A DNA stretch of 64,000 nt from Bacteroidales bacterium (GTDB lineage: Bacteria > Bacteroidota > Bacteroidia > Bacteroidales > UBA1715). The stretch is from NCBI GenBank assembly GCA_017642535.1, contig JAGCOW010000007.1, positions 47,370 through 111,369 of the forward strand, in the 5' to 3' direction. Positions 56,164-63,540 of this stretch are shown here, one piece after another. The notes beneath the pieces were generated by a model. It worked only from the letters and a program-made list of their open reading frames with translations. It did not search any database and was not told the DNA's origin. Position numbers and translations under genes: made by a program. How positions within the stretch are numbered: the first letter of the stretch is position 1; every line of letters starts with the position of its first letter.

Positions 56164-56346
56164 TTACTTGCAATTCGGTTGCAAAGAGAGTTGAAAGTGC
56201 TCTACAAAACACCATTGTTCATTTCTCAATCTTAACTTTGGACATTTTGAAAATGATGTCGTCACAAATTGTGATGACATAGAATTCCATTCTTTGGAGG
56301 AAAGTCTAAACATAAAGTCCTCGCAAAAACACCGAAGTCGCATCAT
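56164..56346 (-). pseudogene. Fossil of an ORF6N-domain gene (5'-truncated, internally deleted)
   Basis: The reading EDFMFRLSSKEWNSMSSQ plus FVTTS matches the ORF6N core of the intact copies at 58030 and 62146 (DFMFQL...E...SQF(V/A)TS). After FSKCPK the sequence jumps to a 20-base match to the extreme 3' end of those genes (the KIEK-stop region, about 56216-56236) in another frame. So the first ~50 codons and roughly 110 middle codons are gone. It lies directly downstream of the GH43 stop on the same strand. A product of 60 residues is possible but unlikely to be functional. Confidence 0.65.
56256..56280. repeat. ORF6N palindrome, copy C
   Basis: Arms 56256-56267 and 56269-56280 around a single central A; 11 of 12 positions complementary. 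It falls at the SQFVT codons of the ORF6N fossil, the same place as in the two intact genes. Confidence 0.7.
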
Positions 56347-56364
56347 TTTTTATCATAGTTTACA

Positions 56365-57879
56365 TTATTCAATTGGTTGATAATTGAAATCCTTGAATGT
56401 AACGGAACCCTCGCCAATAGAAACAAGGGCGATTCGGACCGCTAAGAATTCACCTAAAACATTGTGGTGATACCCAGAAATGTCGAACGAATTGGTCGTT
56501 TTCGTCCAATTTTTCCCATCTAAACTATAATACATATCCACCACATCTTCGTAATTTTTCAATTTGAGAAATACGTGACGTTTGTGTACGTTGGTTTCCG
56601 TGGGGAACTGCCATCCACGCAGGTTTGAAAGCACGTCCGACTTATCAGCCAAAATGCCCGAATATGCTTTTTCGTTGTAAAATAGTAACAATCCCGCAAT
56701 GGCGTCTCCGTCAATTTCCACTTCCACCGAACATTCATAGGAATGATTTGATGGAGTAAGTAGCAAAGGACTGCTCGAAACAACGTCGGTTCCTTTGCCA
56801 TTTACAATGAATTTGTTGCCAATTTCAGTAAATCGGGAAATGTCATATTCTTTCCAAAAATGAAATAATTTGGGACGAATGCTGTTCTCTTGCGGTATTC
56901 TAACGCCATATTGTTTGATGTTCATCTCGAAAGACTTTTCCACAGCATAACCGTCGGGAAGTTTCCACCAACCGTCTTGTGTCCATTCTATAGGAGCAAG
57001 GCAAGTTTGCCGCCCCATATTGTAATGTCCGTTTTCGTAGCCATGAAACACCATCCACCAATCGCCGTTTTTATCGGCAAAAGGTGTAGCATGTCCTATA
57101 GAACACCAATTTTCGTGAGATGATTTTGCACGAAGAATCGGGTTGTACGGCGAATTTTCCCATGGTCCGAGCGGCGACTTGGAACGTGCTGAAATCACCA
57201 TGTGTCCTGTTGCAGGACCAGCCGTTCCTCCTTCGGCAACCGTCAAATAATAATAATCGTCGTGTTTTGTCAGTTTTGGTCCTTCCATACAAAAACATTC
57301 AATTGACCATTCGCGGGGAATTTCCCAACCATCGTACACGTGTTTGTATTCGCCTTTTGTGGCAAGACCGTCTTTTGTCAGCTGAATATATCCACCGTTG
57401 CTGAAATACAAATACCGCCGACCTTTCCCGTCGGTTATGTGACCTGGATCGATGCCGCCAATGTGCAAATCAATCGGTTCGGACCATTTCCCCTTTATGG
57501 AATCAGCCCAAATCACGTAGTTCGTTGTACCAGCAGGGAAATAAATATAATACTTTCCATCGTATTTCACAAAATCAGGAGCCCATACGGAGCCAACATA
57601 TTTTGTGAGCGGACTTTGCACGGGAATCCAGTCTTTTAAATTGTGCGACGACCAAATTGTCAGTCCTGGATAGTATTCAAACGACGAATGAACAATATAA
57701 TACGTGTCGCCGTCAACCAAAATGCTCGGGTCGGGATAATCACCTGCAAACAGAGGATTGTTAAAGGTTTCGCTGTTTCCTAACGCACGTTCTATATCTA
57801 ATACCAGTCCGCCGTCTTTTTCCTGAGAATACGACAAGCAACTGATAAACAATGCCAAAAAACCAAAAAGTTTCTTCAT
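56365..57879 (-). CDS. Secreted GH43-family glycosidase
   Basis: Five-bladed beta-propeller glycosidase (504 residues) likely acting on xylan- or arabinan-derived oligosaccharides. Signal peptide LFGFLALFISCLSYS. Catalytic triad positions: Asp in AGDYPDPSI (base), Asp in GGIDPGHI (pKa modulator), Glu in CMEGPKL (acid). A C-terminal beta-sandwich (about 330-504) resembles the concanavalin-like domain of GH43 xylosidases. No T9SS domain, so it is probably periplasmic. A minus-strand promoter box lies 14 bases upstream of the ATG. Confidence 0.9.
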   Translation of the reverse strand: MKKLFGFLALFISCLSYSQEKDGGLVLDIERALGNSETFNNPLFAGDYPDPSILVDGDTYYIVHSSFEYYPGLTIWSSHNLKDWIPVQSPLTKYVGSVWAPDFVKYDGKYYIYFPAGTTNYVIWADSIKGKWSEPIDLHIGGIDPGHITDGKGRRYLYFSNGGYIQLTKDGLATKGEYKHVYDGWEIPREWSIECFCMEGPKLTKHDDYYYLTVAEGGTAGPATGHMVISARSKSPLGPWENSPYNPILRAKSSHENWCSIGHATPFADKNGDWWMVFHGYENGHYNMGRQTCLAPIEWTQDGWWKLPDGYAVEKSFEMNIKQYGVRIPQENSIRPKLFHFWKEYDISRFTEIGNKFIVNGKGTDVVSSSPLLLTPSNHSYECSVEVEIDGDAIAGLLLFYNEKAYSGILADKSDVLSNLRGWQFPTETNVHKRHVFLKLKNYEDVVDMYYSLDGKNWTKTTNSFDISGYHHNVLGEFLAVRIALVSIGEGSVTFKDFNYQPIE

Positions 57880-57892
57880 TTGTGAATTTTTT

Positions 57893-57900
57893 CAAAAGTA
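57893..57900 (-). promoter_or_regulatory. -7 promoter box for GH43
   Basis: TACTTTTG on the minus strand, close to the GH43 ATG at 57879, giving a very short leader. Confidence 0.5.
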
Positions 57901-58012
57901 AAAAAAATGCAATAAAAGCCAACGTTTACAAAACGAAAAAAGCAATGCGAAAAAGTTTACAACCGAAATTCTTAATACCAGAATTTTGATATTTTCGCAA
58001 GGTATTTTTAAT

Positions 58013-58164
58013 CACAAGAATGCAGTTGTTCATTTCTCAATCTTAAACCCAACAGGTTTCCGTTCGGCAAATTCTTTTCGTATGGTATTTTCTGCTTGTA
58101 ATTCTGCAAGGGTTTGGTTTATCAGTTCCAATTGTGCTGCTGTGTCATCGTTTATGTCGTTTTG
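58013..58164. repeat. Direct repeat, copy 1 (3' end of ORF6N genes)
   Basis: Aligns without gaps to 62129-62280 with 11 mismatches by my count over 152 bases. It covers the last ~45 codons of each ORF6N gene and continues some 17 bases past the stop codon. Confidence 0.8.
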
Positions 58165-58632
58165 AGTGGTTAAAATATTTTCAAGGTACTCGTGTAAAGA
58201 TTGAAATCGGAGGTCAATGTTTTCAAATTTAAGTACAATTTCTTTTGAGGTTAGCGATTTCTTTATTGTTACAAATGCCCTCATAATCTGTATGTTAACC
58301 TGAATTGCAATTTCAGAAGAAAGAACCGAACTCAGCATTGCTATTCCAAGTTCAGTAAATGCGTATGGCTTTTTTCTTGCTCCCATTTTTATAGAATTGG
58401 ATGTCGCAAATTGCGACTTCCAATTTTGAAACTCAGAATCATTTAATTGGAACATAAAATCAGCAGGGAAACGCAAAATGTTTCGTTTTACCGCTTCGTT
58501 TAATCTTTTGGTTTCTACTTGGTATAACGCAGCCAAGTCTCTGTCAAGCATAACTTTCTGTCCACGAAATTCGTAGATTTTTGTCTTAATGTTGTCAACC
58601 GAGATAGGTTGAACAGGTTGCAGGTTATTCAT
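58030..58632 (-). CDS. ORF6N-domain DNA-binding protein, copy A
   Basis: 200-residue protein of the KilA-N/ORF6N superfamily, phage-derived DNA-binding proteins abundant in Bacteroidota. The ORF6N domain ([20 protein letters not shown] to YAFTELGIAMLSSVL) is followed by a coiled-coil-like C-terminal part ([15 protein letters not shown]). First ~40 and last ~43 residues are nearly identical to copy B (62146), while the middle differs, suggesting gene conversion or domain shuffling. A 31-nt palindrome lies at the WKSQFATSN codons. A promoter box at 58656-58663 is divergent from the next operon. Confidence 0.88.
   Translation of the reverse strand: MNNLQPVQPISVDNIKTKIYEFRGQKVMLDRDLAALYQVETKRLNEAVKRNILRFPADFMFQLNDSEFQNWKSQFATSNSIKMGARKKPYAFTELGIAMLSSVLSSEIAIQVNIQIMRAFVTIKKSLTSKEIVLKFENIDLRFQSLHEYLENILTTQNDINDDTAAQLELINQTLAELQAENTIRKEFAERKPVGFKIEK
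58395..58425. repeat. ORF6N palindrome, copy A
   Basis: Arms 58395-58409 and 58411-58425 around a central A; 14 of 15 positions complementary. The core is GTCGCAA/TTGCGAC, where copies B and C have TCACAA/TTGTGA, so both sides changed together. Confidence 0.75.
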
Positions 58633-58655
58633 TATGTTAATGTTTAATAATGCGG

Positions 58656-58663
58656 CAAAGATA
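58656..58663 (-). promoter_or_regulatory. -7 promoter box for ORF6N copy A
   Basis: TATCTTTG on the minus strand, 24 bases before the ATG. Confidence 0.6.
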
Positions 58664-58814
58664 GGAAAATAATGTACAACTCACAATGCAAAGAGTGTGA
58701 TAAGTAATTTGATAAATTTTATATTATTAAATGTTTATAAATCAAATAATTACCATCTTCGAACTTTTAACAATTTTTAACAGAAAAAATTGTTATCCTC
58801 AGATTTTTTTGCTA

Positions 58815-58822
58815 TACTTTTG
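58815..58822 (+). promoter_or_regulatory. -7 promoter box for the acidic hypothetical gene
   Basis: TACTTTTG with a TTG about 22 bases upstream. It favours the ATG at 58852 over the TTG at 58834. Confidence 0.55.
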
Positions 58823-58851
58823 CTTTTGCAAAATTGAAAAAAACAAAAGTA

Positions 58852-59337
58852 ATGGTTATTGAGTTCATATCTCCTTTTATTGAAGGTGCTTTTTCGGAAC
58901 CTATATTGCATCGGGTTGTGTTAAGTAAAATTGATTTTGAACTATGCGACGAGGATTGGGAAGAAATTGAGAGCGGTTTCGCTTATTATTGGGACGAAGA
59001 GGCGGGGCTTGGTAACTATGTTGATGCAGAAAGTGCCTTTTTTTCAATACGAAACAATTTTCTCACAAAGAGAATTTTGTTTCCAGACAATAGATTATGG
59101 ACCATTGTTGAAGCGATATTCGATTTTATTGAACAAATACCTGGGGTGATTTTGTGTGACGATGAAATCCCCATGGATATTGATGAACAATCTGATACGA
59201 ATACTGACCAGAAAGCATTTATTGAAGTGTATGACAAAGAAAAAATATTTCGTGCTTTCGGACATGATTACGATGAGGATTTTGCAAGAGTTTTTTTGCA
59301 AAGTGACGATGACGAAGAAAACATTTGTCCTTTTTGA
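58852..59337 (+). CDS. Acidic protein of unknown function
   Basis: 161-residue, strongly acidic protein (Asp/Glu-rich throughout, ending in DDDEENICPF). No signal peptide, membrane segment or known motif; a tryptophan-aspartate stretch (FELCDEDWEEIESGFAYYWDEE is its most distinctive region, about residues 30-51). Such acidic proteins are sometimes immunity proteins or DNA mimics, but nothing here proves it. It has its own promoter and is followed by a separate promoter for the next gene. Confidence 0.55.
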   Translation: MVIEFISPFIEGAFSEPILHRVVLSKIDFELCDEDWEEIESGFAYYWDEEAGLGNYVDAESAFFSIRNNFLTKRILFPDNRLWTIVEAIFDFIEQIPGVILCDDEIPMDIDEQSDTNTDQKAFIEVYDKEKIFRAFGHDYDEDFARVFLQSDDDEENICPF

Positions 59338-59363
59338 ATTGATGACAAATTTCTGTAATTTTG
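59333..59363 (+). promoter_or_regulatory. Promoter of the MPG-like / deiminase-Sel1 pair
   Basis: TTTG at 59333-59336 and TAATTTTG at 59356-59363, 19 bases apart, a good match to the Bacteroidota consensus. Confidence 0.65.
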
Positions 59364-59394
59364 AAAAATAAGTTTTATTTAAATATTAATTGAT

Positions 59395-60027
59395 ATGGAA
59401 GAAAATTTTAAAAAATTATTGACAAATCCATTTAAAGGAATTAATGAAACAAATGATTTTCAGGCAAAATGCAAGGAAATAGCAGAAGAACTTTTTTGTC
59501 ATTATTGCATTAAGTGTAATGGTAAGGAATACTATTTGGCAGAAATAGAATTTTATTATCGTAACGAAGAAATAGATAAATGGAATAACGATTGGAATAA
59601 AGTAACCTATTCAAATAGAGATGGATATGAAGCAAGTTCTTTGTTTTATCATTTAAGTGGTGTAGATATTTGTTTTGAATGTACAGCAAAAAGATATGGT
59701 GGGATATTGATTAGAAGTGTTGTTGAAAAAAAAGGTAATGAGGACATAATAACTGTGGGACCTTTGACGTGTGTGAATAAAATGCTAAATGATTGCAAAG
59801 GAAATAAAATGCCATCTATTGAGAAAACAGAAGCTAGAAATATTGAAGTCCGTCCTACATATAGGTATCTGGGGAAAGACGATTTCAAAAAAATTGAATC
59901 TTCAAATAATAAAGATGGGCATCTGATGTTGGCTTTCTTTGATAACAAACTGGAAGAATCGAAATGGAATAAAGCAAGGTCTTCGTATTATAAAAATAGA
60001 CTTATTAAATATATTGATAAAAAATAA
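59395..60027 (+). CDS. Protein with weak resemblance to 3-methyladenine DNA glycosylases (MPG/AAG fold)
   Basis: 210-residue soluble protein. Its order of landmarks follows the MPG fold: YYLAEIEFYY (compare the ETEAYLG strand with the catalytic Glu; here Glu52), SSLFYHLSGVDICFEC (compare YVYLIYGMHYCMN), GGILIRSVV at 102-110 (compare VLIRALEP) and ITVGPLTCVNKML at 119-131 (compare GPSKLCQAL). The match is by eye, and the substrate-pocket Tyr/His residues are not clearly kept. It could be a divergent glycosylase or a protein that reused the fold. It is co-transcribed with the deiminase-Sel1 gene, 3 bases downstream. Confidence 0.4.
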   Translation: MEENFKKLLTNPFKGINETNDFQAKCKEIAEELFCHYCIKCNGKEYYLAEIEFYYRNEEIDKWNNDWNKVTYSNRDGYEASSLFYHLSGVDICFECTAKRYGGILIRSVVEKKGNEDIITVGPLTCVNKMLNDCKGNKMPSIEKTEARNIEVRPTYRYLGKDDFKKIESSNNKDGHLMLAFFDNKLEESKWNKARSSYYKNRLIKYIDKK

Positions 60028-60030
60028 ATT

Positions 60031-61806
60031 ATGACCACCGACTTCCAAACCAACACCGTTTTCTTTTCGGACTTGTTGCCGAAAAAGTGTCCGATACTCT
60101 ACAACAGTATTGACAAAATCCTCAGTGACAACGGGATAGACCATCGGCTACTTGCGAACACCAAGGATATTTGGTGTCGCGACTATATGCCCATTCAGCA
60201 AAGCGAAAAGCATTTTGTTTTCTACAAATACAATCCCGATTACTTGCAAACGCCTTATTACAAGCGTACTATTACTGATGTCAATAGCATTGGGAACATC
60301 GACTGCCTTCGTCAGGAAAAAGTTACCAACTTGGATTTGGTTTTAGACGGCGGCAACATTGTAAAGTGCGACGATAAGATAATTATGACGAAGAAAGTGT
60401 TCGCCGAAAACAAGGACAAGAAACAAAAAGACATTATCCGTATGCTCGAAGAGGCGTTTCAATGCGATATAATCTTTCTTCCGTGGGATAAAGAAGAGAT
60501 TTTTGGCCATAGCGACGGCATAGTTCATTTTGTGGGCAACAACCAAGTTTTAATGACGAACTATGCTGATTTCGACCCTGATATGGCACGCCGTTTCCTG
60601 AATATTCTGAAACCTCATGTTGAAGTTATTCCATTGACATTCAACGTAAAACAGAAACACGAACGCAGTTGGGCGTACATAAATTATTTGCAGTTGGAAA
60701 ACTTGGTGCTTGTACCACAATTGGGAATCCCCGAGGACGAACAAGCTTTGGAACAAATAAAAAAGGTATTGCCAAAATGCAAAGTGTATGGCGTGCCTGC
60801 GTTGGAAGCCGTTCGGAAAGGCGGCGCGTTGAATTGCATTTCGTGGAATGTAAACACCCTTAATTGGAACGACGGATTTATGGGTGAGGAATATAAAATT
60901 TATGACAAAACAGTAAGTCAGATAAAAAAAGCAGCCGAAAAAGGTATTCCCGATTGGGAAAACAATTTGGGGGTTTGTTATATCTACGGTCATGGTGTGG
61001 AAAAGAATGTGGCAGAAGGGAATAACTGGTACAAAAAAGCGATTGAACACGGAAGTACGGATGCTTTGTTCAATTTGGGAGTTGGTTATTATCAAGGCGA
61101 AGGCGTGGTAAAGGATTTACAGGAGGCGAAACGCTTGTTTGAAAAGTCATCGGCACAAGGCTATGACATAGCACAACTCTATATTGGAAGAATTTTGGAG
61201 GACACCAATGCTTCCTGTGACGAAATTGTAGCCGCATATAAGAAAGCCGCTGAAATGGGTTGTACCGAAGCTCAGGACTATTTAGGGTATTGGTACGAAA
61301 ACGGAGAAAATGGTTTGGATGTTGATTATCAAGAGGCATTTCGATGGTATAAAAAAGCGGCAGAACAAGGAAACAGAAATGCTCAATATGACATAGGATG
61401 TTTATATGATGATGGTTTGGGCGTAAAAGAAAATAAAAGAGAGGCCGTGAAATGGTTCAAAAGAGCTGCTTCAAAAAACAATGTTGATGCAATATATAGG
61501 TTGGGATTATGCTATTATTTTGCTAATGGCGTTGGTATGGACCGACGTGAAGCACTGAAACTGTTCCGTAAAGCGGCGAAAGACAACCACGCAGGAGCAA
61601 TTTGTATGATTGGCGATTATTATTATGAAGGTTGTTTAGTAGAAGAAAACAAGGAAGAAGCCCTGAAATACTACGAAAAAGCCGCAGAATTAGGAAATGA
61701 AATAGCAAAAGAGAGCCTTGATAAAATAAAACACAACGCTGAGCAATCCGAAGATAAAAACGAAGATAGTAAACCTGAACCTGATTTCAGTGATGTGCCA
61801 TTCTGA
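60031..61806 (+). CDS. Arginine/agmatine deiminase-like enzyme fused to seven Sel1 repeats
   Basis: 591 residues, no signal peptide. Residues about 5-285 form a PAD_porph/agmatine-deiminase domain with the guanidine-modifying set intact: IWCRDYMP (Asp51), LDGGNIV, His160-x-Asp162 in GHSDGIVHF, and the nucleophile Cys269 in GGALNCISW. From about 300 to 575 there are seven Sel1-like repeats (about 36 residues each, pattern A..LG..Y..G..V..D...A..WYKKAAE.G), a protein-protein interaction solenoid. Secreted PADs of Porphyromonas citrullinate proteins; this one is cytoplasmic and may act on a protein recruited by the repeats, or on agmatine or arginine. The C-terminus is acidic. Confidence 0.85.
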   Translation: MTTDFQTNTVFFSDLLPKKCPILYNSIDKILSDNGIDHRLLANTKDIWCRDYMPIQQSEKHFVFYKYNPDYLQTPYYKRTITDVNSIGNIDCLRQEKVTNLDLVLDGGNIVKCDDKIIMTKKVFAENKDKKQKDIIRMLEEAFQCDIIFLPWDKEEIFGHSDGIVHFVGNNQVLMTNYADFDPDMARRFLNILKPHVEVIPLTFNVKQKHERSWAYINYLQLENLVLVPQLGIPEDEQALEQIKKVLPKCKVYGVPALEAVRKGGALNCISWNVNTLNWNDGFMGEEYKIYDKTVSQIKKAAEKGIPDWENNLGVCYIYGHGVEKNVAEGNNWYKKAIEHGSTDALFNLGVGYYQGEGVVKDLQEAKRLFEKSSAQGYDIAQLYIGRILEDTNASCDEIVAAYKKAAEMGCTEAQDYLGYWYENGENGLDVDYQEAFRWYKKAAEQGNRNAQYDIGCLYDDGLGVKENKREAVKWFKRAASKNNVDAIYRLGLCYYFANGVGMDRREALKLFRKAAKDNHAGAICMIGDYYYEGCLVEENKEEALKYYEKAAELGNEIAKESLDKIKHNAEQSEDKNEDSKPEPDFSDVPF

Positions 61807-61825
61807 AATACGTTTACATTCAAGG

Positions 61826-62008
61826 TCATTCAATCATTTTTATATATAAATTACCTATTCCAGGAAATTTTTTACAAAATTCTTTCAAATTATATTCTCC
61901 CAAAAATTCAACTTCTTCAAGTGTGAATTTTGAATCTCTATCATTTTCAAATTTAGACATTAAATCTTCAAATTTTTTGTCGTTTTTTTTATTATGCTTT
62001 ATTCCCAT
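61826..62008 (-). CDS. Small charged protein of unknown function
   Basis: 60-residue protein starting at the ATG at 62008 (MGIKHNKKNDKKFEDLMSKF), lysine-rich at the start and with an amphipathic end (EEVEFLGEYNLKEFCKKF). No family recognised. It is supported as a real gene by a TATCTTTG promoter box at 62033-62040 at the right distance and by codon use like its neighbours. Convergent with the deiminase-Sel1 gene. Confidence 0.5.
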   Translation of the reverse strand: MGIKHNKKNDKKFEDLMSKFENDRDSKFTLEEVEFLGEYNLKEFCKKFPGIGNLYIKMIE

Positions 62009-62032
62009 ACTCAATAATTTTATCTTTCAAGA

Positions 62033-62040
62033 CAAAGATA
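62033..62040 (-). promoter_or_regulatory. -7 promoter box for the 60-residue protein
   Basis: TATCTTTG on the minus strand, 25 bases before the ATG; the box is part of a TATCTTT/AAAGATA inverted repeat (62021-62040). Confidence 0.55.
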
Positions 62041-62128
62041 ATCAGGAAGTTCTCAAAAGATTTTTAAAAAGTGTTAAAAATTGTTAAATCGGGGAAAATG
62101 TAAGTATTGCAAAGAATTTTGATACCTT

Positions 62129-62280
62129 CACAAGAATGCTGTCGTTCATTTTTCAATCTTAAACCCGACAGGTTTCCGTTCGGCAAATTCTTTTCGTATG
62201 GTGTTTTCTGCTTGCAATTCTGCAAGGGTTTGGTTTATTAGTTCTAATTGTGCTGCAGTGTCGTCGTTTATATCGTTTTG
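62129..62280. repeat. Direct repeat, copy 2 (3' end of ORF6N genes)
   Basis: Partner of 58013-58164, in the same orientation 4,116 bases away. Recombination between the two would remove the acidic, MPG-like, deiminase-Sel1 and 60-residue genes. Confidence 0.8.
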
Positions 62281-62745
62281 GGTTTGCAGAACGTTTTCTA
62301 TGTAATCGTTCAGTTTATCTACGCGAAGCGAAAGGTTTTCATAGCGCAAATCCTTGTCTGCAACTATTCCAATTGAGTGCCGTAATGTTACAAAAGCACG
62401 CATAATGTTGATATTCACATCAATAGCAATATCACTATTTAAGAGTCCCGATAACATAGCTAATCCTTGTTCTGTAAAGGCGTAAGGTAGTTTTCGGACA
62501 CCTCCCCAATTTGAAGTCACAAATTGTGACTTCAAGATTTCAAACTCACCTTGATTTAATTGAAACATAAAATCTGTTGGAAACCGTTTTATGTTTCGTT
62601 TTACCGCTTGGTTAAGTACTTTTGTTTCAACGTGGTATAATTCTGCCAAATCTCTGTCAAGCATAACTTTTTGCCCACGAAATTCGTAAATTTTTGTCTT
62701 AAGGTTGTCAACCGAAATGGGTTGAACGGGTTGTAGATTATTCAT
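62146..62745 (-). CDS. ORF6N-domain DNA-binding protein, copy B
   Basis: 199 residues from the ATG at 62745 ([14 protein letters not shown]), the start used by copy A; the upstream TTG at 62772 lies inside the promoter box. The ORF6N domain has the more typical [21 protein letters not shown] sequence (two parts: SQFVTSN and [14 protein letters not shown]). The C-terminal helical part has 43 residues identical to copy A. The palindrome at 62511-62535 is perfect. Family members are thought to bind DNA, often in phage or accessory regions; the target is unknown. Confidence 0.88.
   Translation of the reverse strand: MNNLQPVQPISVDNLKTKIYEFRGQKVMLDRDLAELYHVETKVLNQAVKRNIKRFPTDFMFQLNQGEFEILKSQFVTSNWGGVRKLPYAFTEQGLAMLSGLLNSDIAIDVNINIMRAFVTLRHSIGIVADKDLRYENLSLRVDKLNDYIENVLQTQNDINDDTAAQLELINQTLAELQAENTIRKEFAERKPVGFKIEK
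62511..62535. repeat. ORF6N palindrome, copy B
   Basis: Perfect 12-bp arms (TTGAAGTCACAA at 62511-62522, complement at 62524-62535) around a central A, at the LKSQFVTS codons. Confidence 0.8.
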
Positions 62746-62769
62746 TATGTAATTGTTTATATGATGGGG

Positions 62770-62777
62770 CAAATGTA
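62770..62777 (-). promoter_or_regulatory. -7 promoter box for ORF6N copy B
   Basis: TACATTTG on the minus strand, 25 bases before the ATG at 62745. Confidence 0.6.
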
Positions 62778-62953
62778 TAGAAAAACGTTAAACTTCCAAA
62801 TGAAAATAAACCGTAATCTCGGGATGTCTTTCGAGGAGGTAGAAGGGGAAACAGCGAAAGTTGCAATGAATTAGGAATTAAGAATTGGGGGTGATTATTC
62901 GTTTGACAGACATAATAAGACTGAACTCCCCAAAAAGTTGTTCACTTTTTTGT

Positions 62954-62961
62954 TATTTTTG
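62954..62961 (+). promoter_or_regulatory. -7 promoter box for the Fib_succ_major-like gene
   Basis: TATTTTTG, 21 bases before the ATG. The preceding 180 bases hold no gene that I can support. Confidence 0.5.
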
Positions 62962-62982
62962 AGGTGTTAAAATGGATATGTT

Positions 62983-63486
62983 ATGAAACAACTTTTCTCC
63001 ATCGCAATCTTTCTCATTCTTGGCTTTGCAGGTTTTTGCCAAAAAGCAGTGGATTTAGGTCTTTCTGTGAAATGGGCAACGTGCAATGTTGGTGCAAATA
63101 CACCCGAAGAATATGGAGAATACTATACATTTGACGAAGCTCAAGAATTATCAAATTCTAAATGGCGAGTTCCAACCATAGAAGAAATAAATGAATTATT
63201 GGAAAACTGTGATTATAAGTGGACAACGAATAATGGAGTTAATGGAGGATTGTTTACAAGTAAAAAAAATGGCAATTCCATATTTTTTCCTGCTGCTGGC
63301 GGTCGTAATGGTTCGGACGTGTACTATATGGGTAGTTGTGGGGAATATTGGTCTTTGTCTGCTAAGGGCAACGACGAAGCCTACCTTTTCTACTTTGGCG
63401 ATGGTAAAGTCTTCGTGAGTTTCGGCGACCGCAGTATCGGTCGGAGTGTTCGTCTTGTTAAAGATGTAAAAAGAAAAAAACGATGA
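62983..63486 (+). CDS. Secreted Fib_succ_major-like protein
   Basis: 167-residue exported protein (signal LFSIAIFLILGFAGFC) with the Bacteroidales pattern VDLGLSVKWATCNVGA followed by EYGEYYTFDEA, KWRVPTIEEINELL, GGLFTSKKNGNSIFFPAAGG and a final YWSLSAKGNDEAYLF and RSVRLVKDV. This is the fold of the Fibrobacter succinogenes major paralogous / DUF1566-like family (C-type-lectin-like). The function is unknown. A short, single-domain member; the lysine/arginine tail is unusual. Confidence 0.75.
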   Translation: MKQLFSIAIFLILGFAGFCQKAVDLGLSVKWATCNVGANTPEEYGEYYTFDEAQELSNSKWRVPTIEEINELLENCDYKWTTNNGVNGGLFTSKKNGNSIFFPAAGGRNGSDVYYMGSCGEYWSLSAKGNDEAYLFYFGDGKVFVSFGDRSIGRSVRLVKDVKRKKR

Positions 63487-63540
63487 AACAAATATTTTAA
63501 CATATAGAGAATTACAAGACTTCAAAACAAAACCGTCGTT

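Noticed and set aside
62800..62874. 24-codon plus-strand ORF between ORF6N copy B and the Fib_succ_major-like gene
   Set aside because: It has no promoter box at a suitable distance, no homology I recognise, and is too short; it may be a gene fragment, but I cannot support it.
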